From positions 62,001 to 126,000 of the forward strand of contig JAGQDJ010000060.1 in NCBI GenBank assembly GCA_022885665.1: a stretch of DNA of 64,000 nt, written 5' to 3'. The DNA is from Triops longicaudatus (lineage: Eukaryota > Arthropoda > Branchiopoda > Notostraca > Triopsidae). The notes under the pieces are model-generated. The model ran no database searches, was not told the DNA's origin, and was given only the letters and a program-made list of their open reading frames with translations. Each line of letters opens with the position of its first letter. Positions within the stretch are counted from its first letter, which is position 1. Of the stretch, positions 1 through 12,433 are shown one piece after another. The position numbers and the translations under genes are program-made.

Positions 1-779
1 AATGTCAATTTTGGCTACCGAGTTGATTTCAGTCATGAGTGAAACTACTCGATTGACATTTCGTTGTTAGAATAGTGCTATCCACAAGAACTAATTTTGG
101 GTGCTTTCATGTATTTTGTAATTTCTATTCTTATTTGTTAAATAAGCAACAATAAAAAATGTGGAAAGGTATGGTGGTAAGAATTATTCTAGAAATAAAG
201 CGCATTTTATTCGAGTTTAAGTTCAATGCTTTTGAATTTTTGGCCGAGAAATAGCAGACTTTCTCAACACCACCAAACTTAGATTTTTTTTACCGCCAAA
301 AAGGGTTATTATCGGGTAACTTTGAACATATTGTGAGAAATAGAAGGTCATTAACAAAAGATTTAGTGATGGATAGAATTTCATAGAATACCGAAACCGA
401 ATTTCTATTTTGTCATATTTCCAGGCAAAAAGAAGTTGAATGCAAGAGACTTTTTGGCACATTGAAAGTGTCTTCAAGTTTTCACTACCAAAAGACAACT
501 ATGGTTAGTAAAAGGCCCCGTTTTTTTCAAGATACTAAATTGACCAGTCTTTTTGTCACTTAAATAAAAATGCAATCACAGCATTTCACCATGTCGTGTT
601 CGATGTTCAAAGTTACCTATCAAATTCTGACAATTTTCTCTCATTATAGCTAAAGAATTTTTGGAGTGAGGCCTGTCGCGGTTGGGAAAGTCGGGACTTT
701 CAGTGAATCCGAACTTTCATTACCAGGAAAAAATCCATGACAGACCAAGGATCCTTTTATTTCAGAAAGATAGAAGCGA

Positions 780-1500
780 AGATCCAAACTCCAAATGTGG
801 TCTAAAATCCTACAAACGCATTTTTAGCTCGATTACGTATTGTAGCTATGGGAAATTGATCTCCAACTGCTCTAACTGTTTTTTTTTTTTTAAGAAATTT
901 CGTCTCAATTGCACTTTGCGGATGTTGAGCGATTTAATTTCAAAATTATAATGGCTGCTAGACCTTTCAAGAGCCATGCACAATGAGCCCTTTTTGCAAG
1001 AAAGTGCGTAAGTTAATAACACTTTCTTTAGTTACCTGCTTAACGTAATTATCAGACTTTTTCAGAATTGTATAATTTAATATTAAATATTAAATTAATT
1101 TGTGGGAAAAGTCCAAATTTTTATAAAGTAGTTATGTGGTAAATTTCGACGAGGCAACGTGGGGCTGTACGCTATTTACGCTGTGATACACCGCAGTGGC
1201 GCCAGTGTATCACACGCTATGCACTTTCGAAGGTTTTTAAAAGAATGTCGTGCAGTTAGCGTTTGGCTTATTTGTTTGCGCTGTTTTTTTTTGTAGTAAA
1301 ATGGATTTTATGGATCTGTTTTTGGCTATAAGTACTTTTCATTTTATGTTTACGTTTTTTTTATTCCGTTTTGGGAATTCATTAATAAAGTTTTTCTCAA
1401 GCAATCGGATTTTGGACCGCATTTTCAAAATGTCAATTTTGAAGAGATTCGGAAAAATTGCAATAAATAAAATGCGCGACGACTTTTGAAGTTACCTTCA
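780..1500 (+). repeat. Dispersed repeat A, copy 1
   Basis: This stretch is a diverged copy, in opposite orientation, of 7930-8360. Shared blocks include the segment ending in 'gacctttcaagagcca' (about 960-977 here) and the segment around 1420-1480. The latter translates to a common KRFGKIAIN peptide in both copies, from an open frame of 79 codons here and 78 codons on the minus strand there. No known protein domain is recognisable. It is probably a degraded transposable element; the class cannot be told. Confidence 0.6.
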
Positions 1501-3490
1501 CGCAAGTAATATAGAAAACACAGCTTGGAATCTACTGCGGAGGATTTTTTTCTTTATCACTTCTAAAACCTTTTTTTTTTGTTTTTGACAAAATAACATT
1601 GGTAGTCGAAATTTACACCACTTGCTTCTACTATAATGACCAGCAGTTCTGTCACCTCAATGAAATACAGTTAATAATCTTAACCTCCGTGTAAATTCGG
1701 TGTTTGTAGTTGCCCAGTCAAGTCCAACTTTTTCTCCGTGCTATTAAAAACACGGGTTTTTGGAGTTGGGCGCGTCGGGGTCGAGGAACACACGATTTGC
1801 GAAGAAAAACGCATGAAAACTCAATTAAAATACAACCCCTCCCTTCCAAGTTGAAAAATATGCGGAAAGACAAGACTAAAGTTAAAAGTTAAATAATAAT
1901 AAAAAATAAGTATGAAAAGTCGCTCTTGAGATTTCAGAATATTTTTTTGCCGAATGCTGCCATAATTGACGCTATAATACGCCTTATTCATGTACCTGGC
2001 TACATTGTCCCTCTTTTGCCGGGACCCGACTTAGCTTTCCGTTGATATCTGTAAAACTAAGCAGACCATCATGTGTAAAGACGCGTTCTCCTCCGCTATA
2101 CAACTGCCAACACAAATGGAAAAAAAAAATAAAAAAAAATCTTCCTCTCTGTTTAACTTCGATCTCGTGTCAAGTCGGCAGTTGGCAGTTTCGGTGAGCT
2201 ATACAGCGGTCAGAAATATCTCTAAGGAATTCCACAGCAGCAAGCGATGATGGGTAGCTTTCTAGGGGATTGTCTTTGTCGTGATTGGAACGTGGGGAGT
2301 ACTTTAGCTCCGTTATGCTTCTCCACGCAGTGTTGCCTGACTTGGCGATTTCTCATCAACTTTGGCGACTTGGAAACATGGTTTGGCGGGTATCTGAAAA
2401 TAATTCGCGTCTTTTGCTCCCTTATATGTTGCAACCAAATGTTCGTAGCAAAGTTCAAATTTCTTCAAGAAGTGAAGAAGTTGTATTGCATTTACTTACA
2501 GCAATCAACATCAGGAATTTAAAGGGCAGTGCGTATATATACACATTTCCCCCCAAAAAATAAGGAGTTAGCCAATTCATAATGGCAGACACGAAAATAC
2601 GGATTAACCAAGTACCACGTCCAGATATCTTGGCGATTCGAACGTCGCCAAGCTTGAACCCATAAGGCGTAAGCTACGCGTGCCGCGGGAAATGGTTAGT
2701 CATTGTTGTCAAACGCGTCTTCTGGAAGTATTTTTCCCCCTTTTTGCCTTGTACTTTCTTGAAACGCGGTTTTATCAGCTAACATCCTGGACTAACTTTA
2801 TGCAATCTAACCGCTAAAAAACTTCTTTATAACAAAACAATGAAATGTGGACAATGCAGTAGGCATTAGGATCAGCAAACTGGGTATTTTGTTCACAAAT
2901 ACCGTCATCCTGACCCAATGACAATCAATTCGCAAAGATGAGTGTATAGGAAACTGGTTATTGATAACTTGCGATAGATAGAATATAGTCATTTACGGAC
3001 CTTACCTAGAGTTAGTAAAAATTGACTGTGTAAATCTGCCGTCGTCAAAGACAAATTCGCCTCAGATCGAAGGCCATCCCGGAAAGAGCGAAAACGCACA
3101 CGGAACTTAGGGTAAATTAATTGTACATAAAACTATGGATTATGCATGAGAGAGATATAGGGTAACATTTCCGCCCCCAGATTTTTTTTTTAATAAAAAT
3201 TCAGTTTTAGCATACACACTTTAGCAGACGAAAGCGATATTTCCTCTTTAATAAGCTCGTATAAAGTAACATTTCGTAAATGTTTTACATAAAACGAAAT
3301 AATCTATTTCATTTGATAAATGGCGACTTGTCTTCTGTTTTTTTTGGTGAGATATTGGCGACTTGTAAATTTGGCGAGCATTTCCAAAAAAAACTTGGCA
3401 ACACTGTCTCCAAAGCATTGCTCCCCCCACCCTCTCCCCCACTCCCATCCTTTTCTCAAAACTGTTGATTTCCTGGGCCTAACGTTATTT

Positions 3491-3498
3491 TGACGTCA
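3491..3498 (+). promoter_or_regulatory. CRE-like octamer
   Basis: A perfect palindromic TGACGTCA, the consensus binding site of CREB/ATF bZIP factors, lies about 150 bases before a good splice donor (aggag|gtgagt at 3644/3645). It also lies 350 bases before the start codon of the small split ORF at 3844. This suggests, but does not prove, a promoter. Confidence 0.35.
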
Positions 3499-3843
3499 GT
3501 AACGGATTTCTTGCTGGACTCACACTAGTTTGTTAGTCTTGGAACACTTCAAATTTGTTTATTTATTTTAGGCCTTATTTTTCTTTAATTTTACTTTTCC
3601 GTGTTTGCTTGATGTTAGCCATATTTTAAGGACAGTATTAGGAGGTGAGTGACAAGCAGAACGAAAGCTTTTGTCCACCCTTGGGTGATTTTCGCACTCC
3701 ATTGGCCTCATCTTCCCCTACTGTGCTACTGCATTTGCTTTATGTTACATTCCAACCTCCTAATTCTTTTATTTCTAATTGTATTTAGATTTTTTATTTT
3801 TCCTTCCAGAAAATGAAGATTTCGATTTCCGTCCGTAACTTCG

Positions 3844-4205
3844 ATGGCCATTGCACTTCACTGCCCAAAGTTTTACTCCCGAAAGTGCATACAAGAGTTC
3901 AGGTCTAGTGAACAGCTTCTTCTGGAGTACTTGGTTGTTGAGTACTGGACGAAAAGTGAAAGTCAGATGCTGCACGTAAAAAGTTTTTTTTTTTTCTTCT
4001 CGGATAAAGAAAAAATATGACCAAGAAGAAAGAGAAAGATAAGTTTCAATGCGAAGATAATATTTTTTCTCTCTCTTCCTAGCTCTATTCTGACAAAGCC
4101 AGCTTTTTCTGCTATCATCTTCTCTTGGCCTCGGACCGGAAGTTGATGGAGCACAATGACTTGTCTATAGCTGCAAGAGGATGGTTCCAAAGCTTTCAGT
4201 GTTGA
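3844..4205 (+). CDS. Possible small two-coding-exon gene, 84 aa, unrecognised
   Basis: Coding exons are 3844-3975 (44 codons, phase 0) and 4083-4205 (40 codons plus TGA). The intron, 3976-4082, begins GTAAAA and ends in a pyrimidine tract plus CCTAG. Upstream, a donor at 3645 (GTGAGT) and an acceptor at 3809 (ccttccag) would give a non-coding first exon. The start is in fair context (cgATGG). The product would begin MAIALHCPKFYSRKC and end ARGWFQSFQC. It has five cysteines, no signal peptide or membrane segment, and no family I recognise. Support is only the open frame, the splice signals and the phase agreement, so it could be chance. No AATAAA is visible nearby downstream. Confidence 0.38.
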
Positions 4206-5074
4206 AGGGGGATGAAAAAAGGAGAGGATAGGGGGTTGTAGAGCAAAGTCTTTAGTAGTGTATTTCTCTCTTATTTCTTTTGCTGGGACTATCTTAGTAG
4301 ACTTCCTTTTGCTTAACTTTCGCCAGTTGCCAGTTTTCCGGGACGGATACGATGATCTTTTACTTAGACTTCACTTGTTCTTGTGTTCTTCAGCTAAACG
4401 GCTTCGCTACATTGTTCGTATGTAATTCTGACATCAAAATACTGACCAACTAAGTTTTTGTACAAACTTTTTGTAGACTTTCAAGTCAAAGTCTAACTCA
4501 TACCAAAGGAGTAGAACAAGTAAATACATTTCCATACAAATTGGCAACTATTTACAATCATTTTAAATTACTGAAGAAGACTGAGCCCGCTCTTATCATT
4601 GAGCAAGTTTTCCATGGGATCTCAAAAACTTTCTCAAAGACATTCACAGTAATCTTTTTAAATAACGAACTGTTTGCAAAGATGCGATATTAATACTTCT
4701 AAACGCAGGACTTGAGTTTTTGGACAGACTTCGCTGCAGGCTGATTAATTGGAAACAAATTAGAGTTTATATTGGAGTTGTTGAGCTTATTCCTTTCCAC
4801 TAGCCACATTCTTAGAAGCTTAACGTGAAGGCAATCTATAACAAATTACTTCCTATTTTCCCTTATTTACCCTAATTAGCACATTACAACTTTTGCCTCT
4901 TTCTAAAGTGAAAGGAGTACAGACTGAAACTTTTAGAAAAATCTTTCTTTCCACATGCATACCCACTAGCATTAAAATCCAACTCCCTTCCTAGTTCATA
5001 TTAGTCAGTTGATACCAAATCAACCTGATAAATTCCACAACCAAATAATAAATAATACAGACTTACTTGCAAAT

Positions 5075-5840
5075 CAGTTTTCAGTCTTGGCAACGAGGCC
5101 TTGTAGTCCTTAGAAAAAAAGGTTTCAGTTTAGCTGTTGAAGTGCGTTCTTGCACTGTGGTCTTCGTGATTTCGGTCTTTATGGTCTTCTTTCGCTATCC
5201 GTAAAAATTCTCATTTTTAAGAGTAGCAAGAAGATTTCGCGATTTCTAGAAGGAAGCTACCGTGGTAGCCACTTGTTAAAGCGGCTCAAGGAAGTGTGAA
5301 AGAATACGAGAAGTTTCTGCACCGTTTACGCTCGATGCCAACCTTAGTTCGCGGCTCCCTGGCTAAGATTGGCATAGAGCCTGTAGACAATTTCTTCGTG
5401 TGATTGGAATTTATTATTATTTTATATTATTTGTTGTCAGGCAAACTATGTTATGTTGACTGACAAATGTATTTGCAGAAGCAAACAATGCAGACAAAAA
5501 TAATAGAATACGCTTGTTTTTGCATCAAATTTCCATCGCAATAATTAAGCTGCAAAAATATAAGGATATAATTTGTGTAACATTATACGTTTATTCGACG
5601 TAAAACTGGGAGTTTTCTGTATGTATAATAATCTACAGACAGAGAGGTTTATTAGACGCCTAAGAAAGGACGTATTTTAGTGTCACTGAATAAAAGTTTA
5701 CAGCACAGAGAACTGATTGTTTCAAAGACGTTAATTAAGCGTAAGCTACAAATTTGTCAGGTTTACACTTAAACGATCATAGAAAGCTTAAAAATGTAAG
5801 TGTACTACTTGGGTAGAACGGTTAATAGACTGCAACAAGC
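5075..5840 (+). repeat. Dispersed repeat B, copy 1
   Basis: Direct-orientation counterpart of 39125-39890. Both begin with a 'cagttttcagtcttggca' block and share 'gcgttcttgcactgtgg', 'aagagtagcaaga' and 'ccacttgttaaag'. Both end with 'acacttaaacg' and a 'taagtgt(a/g)ctac' block. The two copies are about 34 kb apart and clearly diverged. No coding capacity is visible. It is probably an old non-autonomous element of about 0.8 kb. Confidence 0.7.
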
Positions 5841-6379
5841 GTAATTCATTGATGTATTACGTACACATTTAGACGAATATTCTACTTTTCGAAAACGGAA
5901 GTATGAAACTTAATTTATATGAAGGCAGCAAAATACTAAAGTTTTAAGTACCGGTAAGGTAAATTGATCGCTAATGCCAGGTTATGTATATTAAATAGGA
6001 CTAACGTGTTCCAGCCTCGACGAGCGTGGAAAGGGAAAATTACACTAACACGGGGAAAGGTCGATGTCAGGCGATAAAGCGGTACGTGACGGTGTCGATC
6101 GTTCACTTTAACGGATATATTTCAAACTTGGTGTCTCTTAACAATGAAATTTTGAGGTAGCAGAAAACGATAGAGGCTGGAAGACGAATAATCGTTGCAG
6201 GCAGCGGGCTAGGTGATTTCGTCATTGCAATAATGAATAGATGTTACTAGAGAACTCAGCTGGTAAATTTCATCATTACTTCCTTAACAGAGACAACTTA
6301 CAATTGAATAGCTTACCTTTATAATTTCCAGCAAAACTACTTTGTGGTCTGGTTCGTTGATGAAATTGGAGTTTTTACA

Positions 6380-6405
6380 TTTTTTTTTTTTTTTTTTTTT
6401 TTTTT
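6380..6405. repeat. Poly-T tract, 26 T
   Basis: An uninterrupted run of 26 T. It may be the A-tail of a retroposed sequence lying on the minus strand to its right, but I found no target-site duplication or promoter boxes to support that. Confidence 0.5.
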
Positions 6406-7929
6406 GAGTAAGGCGGCAAACAACCCGTCTAAGGTGAAAATAAGTCTTCGGATCGACAGATTGCTTGTTATTATACGAGTTAATGAGTCAAAGATTCGTT
6501 AGCGAGGTTTCGGGTCATTTCTGTAGCATCTCATGTCCATTCAGCCTATAATTAACTTTCACATGACACATCTCATGTTTACTCCCTCGCATCTGCCCTT
6601 GGGGCAAAAACCGTGCTGTTATTATAGGGTTACACGGGGATTGTGGTGATAATAACCGGGTTGTGTGACGGTAAACGGGGAGGAAATGGTGACAAATTAT
6701 TACTCGGGGCGGGGAATAAACATGCAGCATACAACTTTGCACACAGTTTGCCTAGGAACGCCACACCATCCAAGAGAAAAATCGTTTTCTGAAAAACTGG
6801 AAAGAAAAATAGGGTGAGTGAATGCAAGGCGAAAAACGTAATTCTTTAGCTTCATTTTTCATCGATCAAACTGAGAAAAGCATGCCAAGGCGGGGAGGAT
6901 TGCGAGGTAAAGTGAAGCTAATCCGCACAAGGATCGGATTCGATCCGCTTGACAGCGTCCGCTCATTACTGTCAGCCTCGTGCATACTGGACGAACTTGA
7001 CGAATGAAGTGCAGAGCGCTTGCAAAAGAGAGAGAAAGCGACGCTGGTAATGTAACCCAACATGTTTTAAAACGATCTTCTCCCGTCTCTACGTAGCTTT
7101 TTTTTCTATTTGTATGAAAGGAAGGCGCACAAAAAATCATAAAATAAAACAAAAAATTCGCTCGTTTGCGAAAGGTTGTCGGGGAGTCTCGCACTACTAC
7201 CCTTGAAAAGCACAGAACTCCTTTTTCCTATCTTGGCAACTGTTAGAAGACGAGGAGAAGGACAGTAAGTTGAAAAGAAGTTTCCACACCCTCCGACCGA
7301 AACCCGAGTAACGCTAGGGCCATTTATATGATAAGCTGAAAGGTTTTCTCTTGGAATATTGGCTCATTCGCTCGCACACGGTGGGTTACATTCGTGCCGT
7401 CTGCTTGCCTTGGCCCCCAACGTTCGATCGACGGCCGTTTTTGGACGCTGGACAATTGGACACGAACGTTTTACTGGCTGTGAACCATAGTTACAAGGTC
7501 GAGGGATGAGAGGATGATGGGAGGCAAGGTAGGGTGGAGGATTAGGTGGGACGAGAAGAAAAAGAAATGGCAAGTAACCGACTAGCTTGCTTAACCGTGT
7601 GGTGCGAATGCAATCAAACGCGCAAAGTATACACACACACATACAGACGAAAAAATAATTTCATCGCAGGCAAGGTCGCGCTGACGGCAGCGATTTGGAA
7701 GGTTGATTGAGTAGATGTCGAAAGGTAAACATGTTGTGAAAACGCCTTCATTGTAAGACGGAATAATTGTTTTTTTTTTTATTTTCGAATGCAGTCTAGA
7801 AAAGAAGACAAGAATGAAAGCTTGCGTGTTCAGGAATCTAGATTTACTTGCCGTGCTGAACTGCAGCCGTGGAATCGAACGGGTGTTAACAGACTAGAGA
7901 AAGTAGTCTAAATTTTTACTACAGTTCTT

Positions 7930-8360
7930 TTTTTTCGAAAAATGGTCTTAGACTTCTAAAGTCGTCACAAATGTCGTTTATTGCAATTTTTCCAAATCTC
8001 TTCAAAAATCGACATTTTGAAAATGTGGTCCAAACTCCGATTACTTGGGAAGGCGATGTTAATAAAATCCCGAAACGGAATACAAAAACGGAAATACAAA
8101 ATGAAAAGTATTTACAACGAAAAATAAATGTATAAAATCTAAATTCTGCTACCAAAAATGACTAAATGTACGTGGCTCTTGAAAGGTCTGGCAGCCATTT
8201 TTTTATTGAATAACTCAACAACTACAAAGCGGAAAGAAGACCAAATTTCCATAAATAGTTAGTTAATAGGAAAATGTTTACTAGCCAGGAAAAAGCTAAC
8301 AATATGTAATAGAGATAAAAATGCGTCTGTCAGAGTTTGGACCTTCTCCTCTAAGGTTAT
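7930..8360 (-). repeat. Dispersed repeat A, copy 2
   Basis: Read on the minus strand, this matches 780-1500 on the plus strand. It shares the block 'ctgccagacctttcaagagcca' in near-identical form, a 'gacgcatttttatctc' type block, and the KRFGKIAIN-encoding block. The copies have accumulated many substitutions and small indels. No terminal features were identified. Confidence 0.6.
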
Positions 8361-9138
8361 TGTAGAAAGTCATGTACGTGTATTGCGCAAGGTAATCATA
8401 CGGCAAGAACCATAGAATTGTAAGAAAGAAACCCGGTGTCCTGACCAGTTGCTATGTTTGCGTCTTAAACACCACAGAACGGAAACCATTAGAATAAGAT
8501 TTTCGAAAGTTTGTTGCAGCTAAGTTGATGTTTTCAACACGTTCTCCAGGCGAACTTGATAAGTACGATGTCAACTGTACAGTTCGATCTTAATTAAATT
8601 GACTCGCGTATTGCCAATTTTCAGTACGTTATGCTTTCTAAAGGAAAGCATGGCTGATAATAATCCAGCCACGGATGTAAACAAAAACAATGGAAGTATT
8701 CCTACTTTGTTATTTTTCTAACTTAAATACGTTCAATTTTAAATTTAGCTCAATATTTACGATTGTCTTAGTTTCTTTTCACAGGTTCCTGTATGTGGCT
8801 GTCGCGCTTCGTCTTTCTTTTGACGTGAAAATTTATTTTGTAGAGCAAATACACATTTGTTTTTCTAAGCCTAAAAAGGTCTTTTAACTTTTCTCCAAAG
8901 ATGCTTCACGTCCGAGAAAGTATCGTCACCAACGATTAGATGGGTTTATACTGGAATGCATTAAGTAACAGTAATTTTTCGTTTTAGATTCTTAACTTAG
9001 TTTCCATTTGACGGGCCAAAATATAATCGCAGAAAACGAAGCCATTAATTGACGCCTTTTCTGAGCCCTTGTGAGCCTGCTCCTACGACAAGCTTTCTGG
9101 TCTCGCCGCAGGCAAGAGTGTGGCGTGTTGTATCTATT

Positions 9139-9399
9139 CGATCCGAATCGTCGCAAACGGATCATAGGTCTTTGGATCTTGACCGTAGTTGACGAGCAAC
9201 GGATCTTTTACTACGGATCATGATCACAGATCTTTGATGGATCACGAATCGTGTTCCGAACGGGGTGACTCGGACCAGAAAGTGACCCACGTTTAATATT
9301 TGCACGATCGGCGGTGCAGACCGTGCAAATCTCTAAAATGCAGATCTCTAAGATGGATCAAAAGATCCATTTTAGAGATCTGGATCTGATACCGGATCT
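9139..9399. repeat. GATC-rich palindromic tract
   Basis: By direct count there are 15 GATC tetranucleotides in about 260 bases, where about one is expected by chance. Several more occur up to about 9910. The tract includes a near-perfect hairpin: arms 9341-9359 and 9364-9382, 19 bp with one mismatch, 4-base AAAA loop. It could be a decayed palindromic transposon or an expanded GATC-containing satellite. Confidence 0.65.
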
Positions 9400-11210
9400 C
9401 GTTTTGGTCTGACCTGCCCATCTGTGCTGTTGGATATACACATTTATGTAAAAAAAAAAAATTAATTGTTGTCTAAGAACCAGTTAAAATTTGTTGGTGC
9501 TCCTTAATTAAATTACTGTCAGAGTGGACCAGTAAGGGTGTATTTAAGCTAAAGGCGATTCTGGTCAGATGCCACATCAGATCGCATGTCTAGCTCTTTT
9601 TACCTGTCCAGGATCACGATTGCTTGCAGGCAGAATTTGGGGAAAACTTGCCGCGATTTCGTTGTTTTTAATAAGGAAATTTACACTTTGCAATAAGCCA
9701 TTTCGACATCCTGCGGAGGGTTCTGGATCACAATTAGAATGGGATCCGGCTCGGATCGTGACACATACCCGTGCAAGTTTAGCCACTAATCAAGGATACA
9801 AATTGGACCCTGATTCGTAGCTTCTTTTGTTGATTTTCTGGATCGGACAGCGATCCACAGTAAATAAAGTGTGAGATCCGTCCATCTCTGACCACAGTAG
9901 AGTAGATCGTCCTGAAAGCCGTTAAAAAGAAGAGATGCAAGTCCTGCTCTCATATGGGAAGTAAGCTTTGCCTGGAGATGGCAGCATATGCCAGGGAGAA
10001 AATCAAGATTTGGATAAAAAAGGCGTCTTTTAACGTGTTGTTGCAGAAAAGAGATTTGAAAACCATGAGGCTTTAAATCCGCTACCCGTGGTAAATATAG
10101 CGTAAATGTTGGCGACTATTACGTTCCAACTCAAAAAGCGGAATACTCCGTTGATTTCCGTCAAAGAAACATTGTATTGATTGTCTGCATACGGGAGAAA
10201 CACATTTAATTAATTAATTTACATTGCTAGTCTCTCATATCTTTCTACACTCTCAACAGTTTCTAGATTTTCATACGAAACAGAAGAAAGAGGGGTTGTT
10301 TATAATTGCTGTCACATATCCACATAGTTATGCATGAAAAATAAATAAGTTAAAAAAATGGAACTATTATTAATGAAATTAATAAAGCAAGCATTGAAGC
10401 ACATTAGAAGGTAGATCTGCATTTAGCCTGAGGATTGAAATGCAGGAACATGTATTTTTAACTAATACAGTTAGCGAATAAATCGGTATTGACATAATGT
10501 ATATTTTACATTTTGACATTTCGTGTGATATAATGTACATATTTGTAAATGTTTTACTGTTACATCAACAACTATTGAAGTGAAACGATGTACGGCAACG
10601 AGCAAAGCTCACGCCGACGAAACAAATTTTAAAAAATATCGGTATAGCACTAAAGTATAAATTTGGTTAGGCAGTCTTTCCACGTGACTGTTGACACACG
10701 ATGGTGGGATGTAAAACATGATAAAAGCACGTAAACCCTTTTCAGAAAGTCCATTTTTTTAACTAACACAATTTTCTGTTAACCAATCCCATTTGAACTG
10801 TTACCAAAAGATCTTTCAGTTGTTAATTTTCGTATAACCCTTTATTGAAGCGTCTGAAAACAAGCCTGCTTTTCTTATAAATTCCAAGCGTAAAATAAAT
10901 ATTTAAGACAAAACTCAGTTTTCCATAAAAAAAACACACACTGCCGGCTAACGCCATTGTAATTTGACACAAATTAAGCGAACAAACGCCAAAACTATAA
11001 AACATGCTTCATTGCTAATTATCGTATAAATAGGACATAAAATCCTGAACAAAATAAATTGTGACAGGCGGAAACGAACAAAAGATAAAGTACACACGTA
11101 AAGATCATAATCACAATGCAGCTAATAGAACAGCAAAGCCAGATGGAAAAAGTCAAAACGCCTAAACAAGCCCCGTATGAAGGTTGTACAAGAGATGGGT
11201 ACACTTTGTC

Positions 11211-12433
11211 TCAACAATCCCGCATAAGTCGGGTCAGCATGGCTTTCTCGCTCTCGCCGCAGGCAAAAGACGCGCTAAATATTTTCCTACACTCGTTTTT
11301 AGTGTTACGAGGTTTCCAAATTATATAAAGAGCTCACTCTCTTTCCGCCTTACCCTCAATTCTTCTAAATTTCTGTGTAAGTCCCCTCGTTTTTTGAACT
11401 TTCGAAGTCTCTTCACAGAAAGGAATCTAAATGACGACTACGAAAGCATGTAAAAGAAGAGTTGCTTAAAAATCAACCACTAATTTCGACGCTGCGAGAG
11501 GCATTTCGTCTATGTAAGGAAACTTCGTTGTTGGAGAAACTTTGGCTTAGGTTTCGAGAAACTTCACTAGATTGCAGTCAATTGCTCTAAAAAGAAGAAC
11601 ATATATGAAAATTTTACGTTTCTTATAGAAATTGAACAACGACGGTACTTACGCACTCTAAGCAAGCGAGTACGGCTTCCGTAAACTACGTAACTGTAAA
11701 GCGATCGACGAATTCAATATGTATCGGAAATTTCACTGAACTTCCATTTATACTTGTAAACAAGAATATTGTCACGCCAATCTTTGTTAATTGTTTCGTA
11801 TTAGCGTAGTTTCCCTTTTTGTCTCCCGCACCCTTGGTTTCTGGACTAGTGAAAGCCACTTTTCCGAAACCAAAGGGACTACGTTGATTTCGTTTGTGTT
11901 AAAAAGAAGCCATTAAAAGAGAGCGACAGGGAGACTGGGGAGAAGAAGCTACAGAGCGAGTGGAGATTGTATGTTAGTGGCGAATACAGATTCCGTTGGC
12001 TACCTCAACCTTAGTCGCTATGTTTCCTAGCAATATTAGAGCCCCGTGAAAGACCACGTAAAGCCCAACCATTGCAAAGCCCAACCAGTCAGTGACCTGA
12101 CAATATAAGATGTTAACAGGGTATGATTTCGCATGGAAATCAGCATTTATTGTACCGGACCTCGCATTTTCTTTTCATTGTCAATTGTTCGTGGTAAAAT
12201 TACAACGTGGTAAAATTACGGTGTCTAGAAATAATTTATTTATTGATTACGCTGACTCACTTGCTTGTGATTATGACTGATGATTAAAAGAAAAGAAAGA
12301 GAGAGCTCTTTGTATAATTTGATGAGATAACCTCATACAATAAAACAAGAGTTTAGGGAAACGATTAGCGCGTCTTAAGCCTGCGGCGAGAACGAGAAAG
12401 CCACGCTAGACCCGACTTATGCGGGATTGTTGA
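11211..12433. mobile_element. Putative DNA transposon with ~90-bp inverted arms
   Basis: The left arm (about 11211-11300) reads 'tcaacaatcccgcataagtc' and continues through 'ctcgccgcaggc' and 'gacgcgctaa'. The reverse complement of the right arm (about 12341-12433) repeats these in the same order with few mismatches and one-base gaps. About 1.04 kb separates the arms. No transposase frame is visible between them, so the element would be non-autonomous or decayed. Related fragments lie at 9092-9124 and perhaps near 7665. Exact ends and a target duplication were not found. Confidence 0.55.

Larger units (their letters stand above)
1..3500. other. Gene-poor repeat-bearing DNA
   Basis: No gene can be supported here. 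The stretch holds repeat A copy 1 (780-1500) and a short perfect hairpin at 1182-1214 (10-bp arms, 13-nt loop). At 2220-2560, overlapping open frames of about 80-90 codons occur on both strands and match nothing I recognise. AT-rich homopolymer runs are frequent. Confidence 0.5.

Noticed and set aside
2222..2563. Overlapping 78-92 codon frames on both strands
   Set aside because: Three mutually overlapping frames of similar length, no family resemblance and no supporting splice signals.
7840..7885. tRNA-like B box (reverse complement of ggaatcgaacgggtg)
   Set aside because: No A box, anticodon arm or acceptor stem can be folded around it.
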